NCBI RefSeq assembly: GCF_030150155.1
Contig: NZ_JASLGR010000036.1
Location: 1 to 64,000, forward strand
Direction of reading: 5' to 3'
Source of the DNA: Nocardioides sp.
Lineage (GTDB): Bacteria > Actinomycetota > Actinomycetes > Propionibacteriales > Nocardioidaceae
Length of the DNA: 64,000 nucleotides
In this document: in pieces, positions 28,654 through 36,952 of the stretch
How positions within the stretch are numbered: position 1 is the stretch's first letter
Layout: every line of letters begins with the position of its first letter
Notes under the pieces: model-generated
Database searches by the model: none
The model's input: only the letters and a program-made list of their open reading frames with translations
What the model was told of the DNA's origin: nothing
Program-made: the position numbers and the translations under genes

Positions 28654-28723
28654 TCTCTCCTATGAAGGTAAACAGCAGGTGCCTTTCAGGACCGTCACAG
28701 GATCACACGGCAGAGTGGAGCCC

Positions 28724-30220
28724 ATGAGCGACAACGACCAGACGCCCGAGCCGACCGGCCCGAGCAACCCGGACGCCGAGCCTACGCAGCAGTTCGAGCA
28801 GGCGGCCCCGCCCGCCTCACCCTACGCGGGTCCCTCCGGGCCTCCCCCGGCCGGAAACCCCGAGGCGACCACGCCGCTGTGGCTCAACGACACCACCGTC
28901 GCTCCGACCGCCGTCGCCACCGCTGAGCGCAAGCCGCGCCGCAAGGCCGGGCTGGCCACCGCCGCCGTGGCGGCCACGGTCGTGCTCGCCGCTGCCGCGG
29001 GGTACGGCGGCGCCGCGCTGTTCGACAACACCCACGACACCAGCAGCTCGGGCAGCATCTTCTCCTCCTCGGGGTCGTCGTCCTCGAAGGGCACCAACGC
29101 CGTCGCGCCGAGCGGCAGCATCCAGGCGGTCGCCGCCGACGTGCTGCCCAGCGTGGTGAAGATCGAGGTCGCCGGCACCTCGGAGTCCGGCTCCGGCTCG
29201 GGCATCATCCTGACCGCCGACGGCACCATCCTGACCAACAACCACGTCGTCGAGATCGCCGGCAAGACCGGCAAGATCCGGGTGGACTTCAACGACGGCT
29301 CCTCGGCCAGCGCGACCATCCTCGGCACCGACCCGCTCACCGACACCGCGGTGATCAAGGTCGACAAGACCGGCCTCAAGCCGGCCACCATCGGCTCCTC
29401 GGACGCTCTTGCCGTCGGCCAGGGCGTGGTCGCGATCGGGTCGCCGTACGGTCTCGACTCGACCGTCACCTCCGGCATCGTCAGCGCCCTGAACCGGCCG
29501 GTCAACGTCGGATCTGACAGCAACAACAACGCCACCGTGTATCCGGCGATCCAGACCGACGCCGCGATCAACCCCGGCAACTCCGGCGGTGCGCTGGTGA
29601 ACATGGACGGCCAGGTCGTCGGCATCAACGCGTCGATCCGGACCGCCTCGGACTCCACCACCTCCGACTCCGGCTCGATCGGGCTGGGCTTCGCCATCCC
29701 GATCGACGAGGTCAAGCCGATCATCGAGCAGATGATCAAGGGCGAGACCCCGACCCACGCCCGCCTGGGCATCACCGTGCACGACGTCGGCGCCGACACG
29801 TCCAGCTCGGGCGGCTCCGGTGGCAGCCAGGGCCAGGGTGGCTCCGGCGGCAGCCAGGGCCAGGGCGACGGCTCGGGCGGCTTCACCTTCCCGTTCGGCG
29901 GTGGCCAGAGCCAGTCCCCGAGCCAGGGCGAGTCGCAGAGCCCCAGCCAGGGTCAGTCCCAGACCGTCTCCCCGTTCACCCTGCCGGGCGCCCAGATCAA
30001 GGACGTCTCCAGCGGCTCCGCGGGCGCCAAGGCGGGCCTCAAGACCGGGGACATCATCACCAAGGTCGACGACCACCAGATCGTCGGCAGCGACTCCCTG
30101 GTCGCCACCATCCGCGCCTACCGTCCCGGCGACAAGGTCACGCTGACCTACACCCGCGACGACAAGGAGAAGACGGTCACCCTGACCCTCGACTCCGACG
30201 CCTCCAGCTCGAAGAGCTGA
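28724..30220 (+). CDS. Membrane-anchored HtrA/DegP-like serine protease with PDZ domain
   Basis: 498 residues from the ATG at 28724 (GGAG upstream). Cytoplasmic Pro/Gln-rich N-terminus (1-60), one helix AGLATAAVAATVVLAAAAGY (about 70-95), then an extracytoplasmic trypsin-like domain with NNHVVEI (His), DPLTDTAVIKV (Asp) and NPGNSGGALV (Ser about 288), so the triad is intact. A PDZ domain begins THARLGITVHDVG and ends DIITKVDDHQIVG. A low-complexity insert of about 60 residues (GGSQGQG repeats, QSQSPSQGESQS) interrupts the PDZ domain after its first strand. Family role: envelope protein quality control. It is divergent from the Pls-type gene with 70 bp between them. Confidence 0.93.
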   Translation: MSDNDQTPEPTGPSNPDAEPTQQFEQAAPPASPYAGPSGPPPAGNPEATTPLWLNDTTVAPTAVATAERKPRRKAGLATAAVAATVVLAAAAGYGGAALFDNTHDTSSSGSIFSSSGSSSSKGTNAVAPSGSIQAVAADVLPSVVKIEVAGTSESGSGSGIILTADGTILTNNHVVEIAGKTGKIRVDFNDGSSASATILGTDPLTDTAVIKVDKTGLKPATIGSSDALAVGQGVVAIGSPYGLDSTVTSGIVSALNRPVNVGSDSNNNATVYPAIQTDAAINPGNSGGALVNMDGQVVGINASIRTASDSTTSDSGSIGLGFAIPIDEVKPIIEQMIKGETPTHARLGITVHDVGADTSSSGGSGGSQGQGGSGGSQGQGDGSGGFTFPFGGGQSQSPSQGESQSPSQGQSQTVSPFTLPGAQIKDVSSGSAGAKAGLKTGDIITKVDDHQIVGSDSLVATIRAYRPGDKVTLTYTRDDKEKTVTLTLDSDASSSKS

Positions 30221-30249
30221 CCCAGTCCATCTGGCGCTCCTTGGAAAAA

Positions 30250-30298
30250 CGAACAAGGCCCGGAACCGCACTCCCGAAGCGGTTCCGGGCCTTGTTCG
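30250..30298 (+). terminator. htrA terminator
   Basis: A 19-bp perfect stem (arm CGAACAAGGCCCGGAACCG) with an 11-base loop. This is one of the strongest hairpins in the window, 30 bp after the protease stop. Confidence 0.88.
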
Positions 30299-30391
30299 CA
30301 TCCCCGTCGAGGCCCGCGCGCAAGCACGTCGAGAGCGAATCTTTCGACACTCAGGGGCGTACCAGGGCGATCCCGAGAGGAAATCCACTGC

Positions 30392-31729
30392 ATGATCCGT
30401 CAAACTAGGAGTATGGGTCTCAAGGCAGCCGTTCGCAGGGTCGCGCTTCGATGGGCGATGCGCAAGTCATCCGGCGGCCTGCCCGACATCACCACGCTGC
30501 AGCGCGTGCCCGAGCATCTGACCTATCCGCTGCGCCGCGACGGGGTCGACCCGGTGGCCGCGCTGGCCGCGCAGCGCTCCGCGGATCCGGTGCACGCCAT
30601 CGGTGACATCCTCGGCATCAAGATCTGGCTGGTCTCGGGCCACGAGGAGGCGAAGTCGGTCCTCGCCGACGCGACGTCGTACTCCAACGACATCCGGCAC
30701 CTGCTGGGCAACCGCAAGCAGGACGGCGCCGAGGGCGTGGGCGGCCTCGGCTTCACCGACGCCCCCGACCACACCCGGCTGCGGGGCGTGCTGACTCCCG
30801 AGTTCACCATGCGCCGTCTGCGCCGGCTGGAGGAGGGCATCGACCAGATCGTCGAGCGCGCCCTGGACGACATGGAGGCCGAGGCCCGGGCCGGCGACGG
30901 CACCGTCGACCTGGTCGACCGATTCGGCTTCCAGATCCCGTTCCAGGTGATCTGCGAGCTGCTCGGCATGCCCGAGGAGGTCCGCGAGGAGTTCCACGAG
31001 CTCGGCATCGCCCGGTTCGACATCTCCGACGAGGCCGGCGGCGCCGGCGGCGCCTTCGGTGCTGCCACCGAGACCCGCACCTTCCTGATCGACACCGTCA
31101 CCGCACAGCGCACCGACCCCGGCGACGGCCTGCTCGGCGAGATCATCAGGACCCACGGCGAGGAGTTCGACGACGTCGAGCTCGGGGGCCTGGCCGACGG
31201 CCTCTTCCTGGGCGGCTACGAGACCTCCGCGGCGATGCTGTCGATGGGCGCCTACGTACTCACCCAGAACCCCGAGGCCTACCGGCTGCTGCGCGAGGGC
31301 ACCCCCGCCGAGGTCAACGGCGTAGTAGAGGAGATGCTGCGCTACCTGTGCCCGGTCCAGATCGCCTTCCCGCGCTTCGCCAAGGAGGAGCACGAGCTCT
31401 TCGGCCACACCGTGGCCAAGGGCGACGTCGTGATCGTGTCGCTCTCGGGCGCCAACCGCGACCCCAAGGCGATGCCGAACCCCGAGCAGTTCGACCTGCG
31501 CAACACCGAGACGATGCACTTCGCCTTCGGCCACGGCATGCACCGCTGCGTCGGCGCCGAGCTGGCCCGGATGGAGCTGCGCGCGGCGCTGGTCGGCCTG
31601 GCCCGACGCTTCCCGGACCTGCAGATGGCGACCGAGGACCTCGACGAGCTCGGCTTCCGCAACCTGTCGATCGTCTACGGCCTGGACCGGCTGCCGGTCA
31701 GGCTCGCCGGGGCCACCGTCCCAGCCTGA
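30392..31729 (+). CDS. Cytochrome P450
   Basis: 445-residue soluble bacterial P450. The I-helix oxygen-activation segment is GLADGLFLGGYETSAAMLS (about 268-286; GGYET in place of the usual AGxDT). The ExxR pair is in the region ahead of EEMLRYLCPVQIAFPRFAKE, and the haem loop is FAFGHGMHRCVGAELARME with the Cys ligand near 384. Start options: ATG 30392 (GAGAGG 11 nt upstream, used here) or ATG 30413 (AGGAG too close). No redox partner gene is adjacent. Substrate unknown. Confidence 0.93.
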   Translation: MIRQTRSMGLKAAVRRVALRWAMRKSSGGLPDITTLQRVPEHLTYPLRRDGVDPVAALAAQRSADPVHAIGDILGIKIWLVSGHEEAKSVLADATSYSNDIRHLLGNRKQDGAEGVGGLGFTDAPDHTRLRGVLTPEFTMRRLRRLEEGIDQIVERALDDMEAEARAGDGTVDLVDRFGFQIPFQVICELLGMPEEVREEFHELGIARFDISDEAGGAGGAFGAATETRTFLIDTVTAQRTDPGDGLLGEIIRTHGEEFDDVELGGLADGLFLGGYETSAAMLSMGAYVLTQNPEAYRLLREGTPAEVNGVVEEMLRYLCPVQIAFPRFAKEEHELFGHTVAKGDVVIVSLSGANRDPKAMPNPEQFDLRNTETMHFAFGHGMHRCVGAELARMELRAALVGLARRFPDLQMATEDLDELGFRNLSIVYGLDRLPVRLAGATVPA

Positions 31730-31745
31730 GGCCGCGCTGCCTGCG

Positions 31746-31790
31746 GATCAGACCCGCCGGGTCTCTACCCGATCAGACCCTCCGGGTCTC
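31746..31790. repeat. Tandem 20-bp hairpin-forming repeat at the P450 / methyltransferase junction
   Basis: GATCAGACCCGCCGGGTCTC (31746-31765) and GATCAGACCCTCCGGGTCTC (31771-31790) are 19/20 identical and 25 bp apart. Each forms AGACCC-3 nt-GGGTCT. The second copy contains the methyltransferase stop codon and its last codons (ETRRV). It may act as a terminator for both convergent genes. Confidence 0.85.
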
Positions 31791-32375
31791 GAGGACCCGG
31801 AACCCCTTCGCGCTGCCCAGCCGCGTCGTGGGGAAGCCCTGCGCACCCAGCCAGGTGGTCAGGGAATCGGCACCGAGGTTCTTGCCGACCACCATCACCG
31901 CACGGCCGGCCGGCGTCAGCATCGGCAGCCAGTGCAGCAGCAGCTCGTGCAGCGCGGGCTTGCCGATCCGGATCGGCGGGTTGGACCAGATCTCGTCGTA
32001 CTCCCCCGCGGCCTCGGCCGGCAGGCAGGCGCGGTAGTTGCTCAGCCCCAGCCGGGCGGCGTTCTCGTTGGCCAGCAGCAGCGCCCGCTCATTGACGTCG
32101 ACCGCCGTGACGGTCGCCTCCGGCACCAGGGCCGCGATCGCCAGCCCGATGACGCCGTAGCCACAGCCGACGTCGAGGATGCGCCCCGGGGCCGGCGGCT
32201 CGGTCTCACGGAACAGGATCGACGTACCGATGTCGACCCGACCCTTGGCGAAGACACCCGAGCCGCTGGTGAGCTCGAAGGTGCGGTCCCACACCTCGGC
32301 GTGGACGGGGATCCGCTCGAAGGCGACCGTCGGGTCGGCGGTGAAGTAGTGCTCCTCGGTCAGCTCGTCACTCAT
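31773..32375 (-). CDS. RsmC-like class I methyltransferase
   Basis: 200 residues from the ATG at 32373-32375, which overlaps the truA stop by 8 bp. SAM motif I is ILDVGCGYGVIGLAIA (about 68), the acidic ribose ligand is in VTAVDVNERALLLA, and the catalytic segment SNPPIRIGK is the N-P-P-Y/x motif of base-N methyltransferases. It resembles the C-terminal catalytic half of RsmC (16S rRNA m2G1207), of which many bacteria have only this single-domain form. The rRNA target is inferred from family. Its 3' end lies in a hairpin repeat. Confidence 0.85.
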   Translation of the reverse strand: MSDELTEEHYFTADPTVAFERIPVHAEVWDRTFELTSGSGVFAKGRVDIGTSILFRETEPPAPGRILDVGCGYGVIGLAIAALVPEATVTAVDVNERALLLANENAARLGLSNYRACLPAEAAGEYDEIWSNPPIRIGKPALHELLLHWLPMLTPAGRAVMVVGKNLGADSLTTWLGAQGFPTTRLGSAKGFRVLETRRV

Positions 32376-33225
32376 GGGGGGCCACCTCACTCAGGTCGCG
32401 TCGGTTGCGGGTGATCAGGAGCCGTCCCTCGAGCTCCTCGTCCGGCGGATAGCCGACCTCCTCGAGGGTCAGCCCACGGGCCGGGGCGATGTGGATCGCA
32501 CTGGAACGGGTCCGGGCGGCGAGCTGCTCGCGCGCCCAGGACTCCGGCTTGCGGCCCTCACCGATCGCGATCAGGCAGCCGATCAGCGCCCGCACCATCG
32601 AGTGGCAGAACGCATCGGCCAGCACCGTGGCGGTGAGCAGGCCGTCGGGATCGCGCTGCCAGACCAGACTGCGCAGCTCCCGGATGGTGGTCGAGTCGGG
32701 GCGGGCCTTACAGAAGGTCGCGAAGTCGTGCAGGCCGATCAGGTCGGCGGCCGAGGTGTTCATCACGTCGACGTCGAGCGGTCGGGCCCAGTGCAGCACG
32801 TGGTGGCGCCGCAGTGGGTCGTACGCCGTGGGGTCGTCGGCGATCCGGTAGGCGTAGCGTCGCCAGGTCGCACTGAACCGGGCGTCGAAGTGTGCCGGTG
32901 CCGCGGTGCTGCGGTGCACCCGGATGTCTCCGGGCAGGATGCCGTTGAGGCGGCGGGTGAGGGCGTCCAGCGGGGTCTGCGGGCTCCGGCCGGCCGAGGA
33001 CACCAGATCGGCCTCCTCGACGTCGAGGTGGAGCACCTGGCCGCGGGCGTGGACGCCGGCATCGGTCCGTCCCGCCACCGTCACCCAGACCTCGGGGACC
33101 CGCAGCGCGCGGGCCAGGGCCGCCTGCAGCTCGCCCTGGACGGTGCGCAGTCCGGGCTGAAGCGCCCAGCCGCTGAAGTCGGTGCCGTCGTAGGCGAAGT
33201 CGATCCGGATACGCACGGGTGCCAT
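32368..33225 (-). CDS. truA: tRNA pseudouridine(38-40) synthase TruA
   Basis: 285 residues from the ATG at 33223-33225 (MAPVRIRIDFAYDGTDFSGW). The catalytic Asp is in VAGRTDAGVHARGQVLHLD (about 53), followed by FDARFSATWRRYAYRI and FCHSMVRALIGCLIAIGEG, all standard for TruA. It modifies the anticodon arm of tRNAs. It is downstream of rplQ, separated by a terminator, the usual actinobacterial order. Confidence 0.96.
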   Translation of the reverse strand: MAPVRIRIDFAYDGTDFSGWALQPGLRTVQGELQAALARALRVPEVWVTVAGRTDAGVHARGQVLHLDVEEADLVSSAGRSPQTPLDALTRRLNGILPGDIRVHRSTAAPAHFDARFSATWRRYAYRIADDPTAYDPLRRHHVLHWARPLDVDVMNTSAADLIGLHDFATFCKARPDSTTIRELRSLVWQRDPDGLLTATVLADAFCHSMVRALIGCLIAIGEGRKPESWAREQLAARTRSSAIHIAPARGLTLEEVGYPPDEELEGRLLITRNRRDLSEVAPHE

Positions 33226-33272
33226 TGTCCCAGAGCCCGGCCCCGGTCCCGAAAAGGCCGCAGACAGCAAGA

Positions 33273-33301
33273 ACGCCCGCCACCGTGATGGTGGCGGGCG
33301 T
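33273..33301 (-). terminator. Terminator of the alpha ribosomal operon (after rplQ)
   Basis: Arms ACGCCCGCCAC and GTGGCGGGCGT with a 7-base loop, followed on the minus strand by TCTTGCTGTCTG. It lies 32 bp after rplQ and 48 bp before truA. Confidence 0.85.
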
Positions 33302-33332
33302 CCTCGACGTCCTCAGACGATCTCCGGGGAGA

Positions 33333-33866
33333 TCAGGCCTCGGTCTTCTCCTCGGCGACCTCAGCGGTCTCCTCGGCGGGGGCCTCGGCAGCCTCGGTGG
33401 TCTCCTCGGCAGCAGCCTCGGGAGCCTCCTCGACGGTCTCGGCAGCCTTCTCCTCGACGACCGGAGCCTTGGCCTTGGCCGCCTTCTTGGCGACGGGCTT
33501 CGGGGCGTAGGCCTCGGTCACGAGCTCGATGACCGCCATCGGGGCGTTGTCGCCCTTACGCGGACCGACCTTCGTGATCCGGGTGTAGCCACCCGGACGC
33601 TCGGCGAACGTCTCGGCGATCTCGGTGAAGAGGGTGTGCACGACCGACTTGTCGCGGATGGTCTTGAGGACCTCGCGACGGTTGTGCAGGTCGCCCTTCT
33701 TCGCCTTGGTGATGAGCTTCTCGGCGAGGGGGCGCAGGGTGCGAGCCTTGGCCTCCGTCGTCGTGATGCGACCGTGCTCGAACAGCGCCGTGGCGAGGTT
33801 CGACAGGATCAGCTTCTGGTGGGCGGGCGAACCGCCGAGGCGGGCACCCTTCTTGGGAGTAGGCAT
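33333..33866 (-). CDS. rplQ: 50S ribosomal protein L17
   Basis: 177 residues. The first 115 or so are the L17 core (MPTPKKGARLGGSPAHQKL, ATALFEHGRITTTEAKART, NAPMAVIELV). The remaining 60 are a Lys/Ala stretch and then an acidic Glu/Ala repeat (EEKAAETVEEAPEAAAEE onward). Acidic C-terminal extensions of L17 occur in actinobacteria, and their role is not established. Last gene of the alpha operon. Confidence 0.96.
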   Translation of the reverse strand: MPTPKKGARLGGSPAHQKLILSNLATALFEHGRITTTEAKARTLRPLAEKLITKAKKGDLHNRREVLKTIRDKSVVHTLFTEIAETFAERPGGYTRITKVGPRKGDNAPMAVIELVTEAYAPKPVAKKAAKAKAPVVEEKAAETVEEAPEAAAEETTEAAEAPAEETAEVAEEKTEA

Positions 33867-33975
33867 AGCCTCTTCCTTTCCTCTCCGGCCGTGTCAGGTA
33901 CCGGGGTAGACGCGCATCGGACGATGTGCGATTTGGACCGGAGGCCGCGGTCGCGGCCTCCGGCGGTGAAACTTC

Positions 33976-34992
33976 TCAGTACTGCTCGTCCTCGACGAAC
34001 GCGTCGTCGTCATCGTCGCTGTAGGCGGCGAGAGCGGCCGACGGGTCGAAGCCCGGAGCGCTGTCCTTGAGGGACAGACCCATCTCGTGCAGCTTCAGTT
34101 TGACCTCGTCGATCGACTTGGCACCGAAGTTGCGGATGTCGAGCAGGTCCTGCTCCGAACGGCCGATGAGCTCACCCACGGTGTGGATGCCCTCACGCTT
34201 GAGGCAGTTGTAGGAGCGGACGGTGAGGTTGAGGTCCTCGACCGGGAGGGCCAGGTCGGCAGCGAGCTGCTCGTCGACCGGGCTCGGGCCGATGTCGATG
34301 CCCTCAGCCTCGACGTTGAGCTCACGGGCGAGGCCGAAGAGCTCGACGAGGGTCTTGCCCGCCGAGGCGAGCGCGTCGCGCGGGGCGATCGACGGCTTGG
34401 TCTCGACGTCGATGACCAGCTTGTCGAAGTCGGTGCGCTGCTCGACACGCGTGGCCTCGACCTTGTAGCTGACCTTCAGCACGGGGCTGTAGATCGAGTC
34501 GACCGGGATCCGGCCGATCTCGTTGTCGGCGCCCTTGTTCTGCACGGCGGAGACGTAGCCACGGCCACGCTCGACGACCAGCTCGAGCTCGATCTTGCCC
34601 TTGTCGGACAGGGTCGCGATCTTCAGGTCGGGGTTGTGCACCTCGACACCGGCCGGCGGGGCGATGTCAGCAGCGGTGACGTCGCCGGCACCGGACTTGC
34701 GCAGGTACATGGTGACGGGCTCGTCGTGCTCGGAGGAGACGACCAGACCCTTCAGGTTCAGGATGATCTCGGTGACGTCCTCGCGGACACCGTCGATCGT
34801 GGAGAACTCGTGCAGCACGGAGTCGATCTTCAGGCTCGTCACCGACGCACCGGGGATCGACGACAGGAGGGTACGACGAAGGCTGTTGCCCAGGGTGTAA
34901 CCGAAGCCCGGCTCGAGGGGCTCGATCACGAACCGCGAGCGGAACTCGTCGACGGTCTCTTCCGACAGGGTGGGACGCTGTGCGATCAGCAC
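33976..34992 (-). CDS. rpoA: RNA polymerase alpha subunit
   Basis: 338 residues. The N-terminal dimerisation domain has FVIEPLEPGFGYTLGNSLRR TLLSSIPG (split motif), which contacts beta. The C-terminal domain (about 250-325) has VRSYNCLKREGIHTVGELIG and NFGAKSIDEVKLKLHEMGL, binding UP elements and activators. The acidic end ALAAYSDDDDDAFVEDEQY is typical of the phylum. Single copy in the usual rpsD-rpoA-rplQ order. Confidence 0.98.
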   Translation of the reverse strand: MLIAQRPTLSEETVDEFRSRFVIEPLEPGFGYTLGNSLRRTLLSSIPGASVTSLKIDSVLHEFSTIDGVREDVTEIILNLKGLVVSSEHDEPVTMYLRKSGAGDVTAADIAPPAGVEVHNPDLKIATLSDKGKIELELVVERGRGYVSAVQNKGADNEIGRIPVDSIYSPVLKVSYKVEATRVEQRTDFDKLVIDVETKPSIAPRDALASAGKTLVELFGLARELNVEAEGIDIGPSPVDEQLAADLALPVEDLNLTVRSYNCLKREGIHTVGELIGRSEQDLLDIRNFGAKSIDEVKLKLHEMGLSLKDSAPGFDPSAALAAYSDDDDDAFVEDEQY

Positions 34993-35090
34993 TGTGTGTT
35001 TCCTTCCCGGACCTACCCGCTATTTGACAGGCCCGAACTAACTGAGTGGCGACGATACCGGCTCTTCCTCGCTGACGCTCGGAAGTGGAT

Positions 35091-35124
35091 CCGTCGGCGC
35101 CCCACCGAAGTGGGACGCCGACGG
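35091..35124 (-). promoter_or_regulatory. Strong intercistronic hairpin between rpsD and rpoA
   Basis: A 15-bp stem, CCGTCGGCGTCCCAC with GTGGGGCGCCGACGG (one G-U pair in RNA), and a TTCGG-like loop. It lies 13 bp after the rpsD stop. No T-run follows, so it looks more like an mRNA processing, stability or attenuation element than a full terminator. Confidence 0.5.
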
Positions 35125-35137
35125 GGTCAAACGTAGA

Positions 35138-35746
35138 TCAGAGCTTCGAGTAGTACTCGACGATGAGCTGCTCCTGGACCGGGATGTCGATCTGGGCCCG
35201 GGTCGGGAGCTGGTGCACCAGAACGCGCATGCGGTTCGGGAACGCCTCGAGCCAGGCGGGAACGACGCGCTCGCCGTGGGTCTCGCGAGCCACGATGAAC
35301 GGGGTCATGCCCCAGCTCTTCTCACGGACGTCGATGACGTCGTGAGCCGAGACCTGGTACGAGGGGATGTTGACCTTCTTGCCGTTGACCAGGAAGTGGC
35401 CGTGGACCACGAGCTGGCGGGCGTGGCGGCGGGTGCGGGCGAAGCCGGCACGGTAGACCACGTTGTCGAGACGGCTCTCGAGGAGCTGGAGCAGGTTGTC
35501 ACCAGTCTTGCCATCGCGGCGCTTGGCCTCGTGGTAGTAGTTGGCGAACTGCTTCTCCAGGACACCGTAGGAGAAGCGAGCCTTCTGCTTCTCCTGCAGC
35601 TGCGAGCGGTACTCGCTCTCCTTGATCCGGGCGCGGCCGTGCTGGCCCGGGGGGTAGGGGCGACGCTCGAAGGACGAGTCGCCACCAACAAGGTCCACGC
35701 CGAGACGGCGGGACTTGCGGGTCATGGGGCCGGTGTAACGGGCCAT
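35138..35746 (-). CDS. rpsD: 30S ribosomal protein S4
   Basis: 202 residues. It begins MARYTGPMTRKSRRLGVDL, then the S4 RNA-binding domain RLDNVVYRAGFARTRRHARQLVVHGHF (about 92-120) and the C-terminal IDIPVQEQLIVEYYSKL. The N-terminal zinc Cys cluster is absent (Cys-minus S4). Primary 16S rRNA binder and, in other bacteria, a translational repressor of the alpha operon. Confidence 0.97.
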   Translation of the reverse strand: MARYTGPMTRKSRRLGVDLVGGDSSFERRPYPPGQHGRARIKESEYRSQLQEKQKARFSYGVLEKQFANYYHEAKRRDGKTGDNLLQLLESRLDNVVYRAGFARTRRHARQLVVHGHFLVNGKKVNIPSYQVSAHDVIDVREKSWGMTPFIVARETHGERVVPAWLEAFPNRMRVLVHQLPTRAQIDIPVQEQLIVEYYSKL

Positions 35747-35806
35747 TTCAGGGTCTCCTTACAAGTCTCAGATGAAGGCGCCGAGCGCTCCGCAGAAGCG
35801 GAACAC

Positions 35807-36214
35807 TCAGACGCGGCGACGCTTCGGCGGGCGGCAGCCGTTGTGCGGGGTCGGCGTGACGTCCTGGATGGTGCCGACCTCGAGGCCGATAGCACCCAGC
35901 GAACGGATCGCGGTCTCGCGGCCCGAGCCCGGACCCTTGACGAAGACGTCGATCTTCTTCATGCCGTGGTCCATCGCACGACGACCAGCGGCCTCGGCGG
36001 CCATCTGAGCAGCGAAGGGGGTGGACTTGCGCGAGCCCTTGAAGCCGACGGTGCCGGCACTGGCCCACGAGATCACGGCACCGGTGGGGTCCGTGATCGT
36101 GACGATGGTGTTGTTGAACGTGCTCTTGATGTGGGCTTCGCCCTGAGCGATGTTCTTCTTCTCCTTGCGGCGAATCTTGGTCTTCGCAGCAGCCTGACGG
36201 CTCTTGGGAGGCAT
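35807..36214 (-). CDS. rpsK: 30S ribosomal protein S11
   Basis: 135 residues. Core landmarks: HIKSTFNNTIVTITDPTGAV, GFKGSRKSTPFAAQMAAEAA and the C-terminal DVTPTPHNGCRPPKRRRV, which lines the mRNA exit path. Located between rpsM and rpsD. Confidence 0.97.
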   Translation of the reverse strand: MPPKSRQAAAKTKIRRKEKKNIAQGEAHIKSTFNNTIVTITDPTGAVISWASAGTVGFKGSRKSTPFAAQMAAEAAGRRAMDHGMKKIDVFVKGPGSGRETAIRSLGAIGLEVGTIQDVTPTPHNGCRPPKRRRV

Positions 36215-36264
36215 TCAGTAGCTCCTAGCTGATCTGGGGTGAGAGGCGTTCAGCCCGCGAGGGC

Positions 36265-36642
36265 TTACTTCGCCTTCTTCTTGCCGGCAACGGTGCGCTT
36301 CGGGCCCTTGCGGGTACGAGCGTTGGTCTTGGTGCGCTGACCGCGGACCGGGAGGCCCATGCGGTGACGGCGACCCTGGTAGCTGCCGATCTCGATCTTG
36401 CGACGGATGTCGGACTGCACCTCACGACGGAGGTCACCCTCGATCGTCAGGTTGCGACCCTCGATCTCCTTCGCCAGGGCGACCAGGTCGTCCTCGCTCA
36501 GGGCGTGAACACGGGTGTTCGGGTCGACACCGGTCGCGGCAAGGAGCTGCTGCGAGGTGGTACGGCCAATGCCGTAGATGTAGGTGAGAGCGATCTCGAC
36601 GCGCTTGTCGCGCGGGAGGTCAACACCAACGAGGCGTGCCAT
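36265..36642 (-). CDS. rpsM: 30S ribosomal protein S13
   Basis: 125 residues. MARLVGVDLPRDKRVEIALT is followed by YIYGIGRTTSQQLL, DLRREVQSDIRRKIEIGSYQ and the basic tail RGQRTKTNARTRKGPKRTVA that contacts P-site tRNA. Confidence 0.97.
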   Translation of the reverse strand: MARLVGVDLPRDKRVEIALTYIYGIGRTTSQQLLAATGVDPNTRVHALSEDDLVALAKEIEGRNLTIEGDLRREVQSDIRRKIEIGSYQGRRHRMGLPVRGQRTKTNARTRKGPKRTVAGKKKAK

Positions 36643-36786
36643 CTTGATTCCTTCGTTTTCATCAGAGGTGTCATTCGATCTGCGTCCCGGATGGCGTCCG
36701 AGCCCCAGCCTCTGAACCGGGGGTGCTTCGCGGGCCGGAGCCAGCTAGCAGGTCGATGTGATGTATTCAGTTGTGTGCTGCGAGTG

Positions 36787-36804
36787 CGGTGCCCGGAGGC
36801 ACCG
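36787..36804 (-). terminator. Short hairpin after rpmJ
   Basis: CGGTGCC-CGGA-GGCACCG stem-loop, 3 bp after the rpmJ stop and in a 164-bp gap before rpsM. It is weak as a terminator because the operon normally continues; it could lower read-through or mark processing. Confidence 0.4.
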
Positions 36805-36806
36805 GC

Positions 36807-36920
36807 TCAGCCCTGGCGCTGCTTGTGGCGCGGGTTCTCGCAGATGACCATGACGCGGCCGTGGCGACGAATCACCTTGCACTTGTCACAGATCGGCTTG
36901 ACGCTGGGGTTGACCTTCAT
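36807..36920 (-). CDS. rpmJ: 50S ribosomal protein L36
   Basis: 37-residue protein MKVNPSVKPICDKCKVIRRH with the rest GRVMVICENPRHKQRQG. The C-x-x-C and C...H residues are present, so this is the zinc-binding (C+) form. Preceded by AGAGAAAGGGG-type ribosome site. Located between infA and rpsM as usual. Confidence 0.97.
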   Translation of the reverse strand: MKVNPSVKPICDKCKVIRRHGRVMVICENPRHKQRQG

Positions 36921-36952
36921 GGTCGCACCCCTTTCTCTTGAGAGGGCGGCTA

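Noticed and set aside
36787..36804. Treating the hairpin after rpmJ as a firm operon end
   Set aside because: The stem is only 7 bp without a T-run, and rpsM onwards is normally in the same operon.
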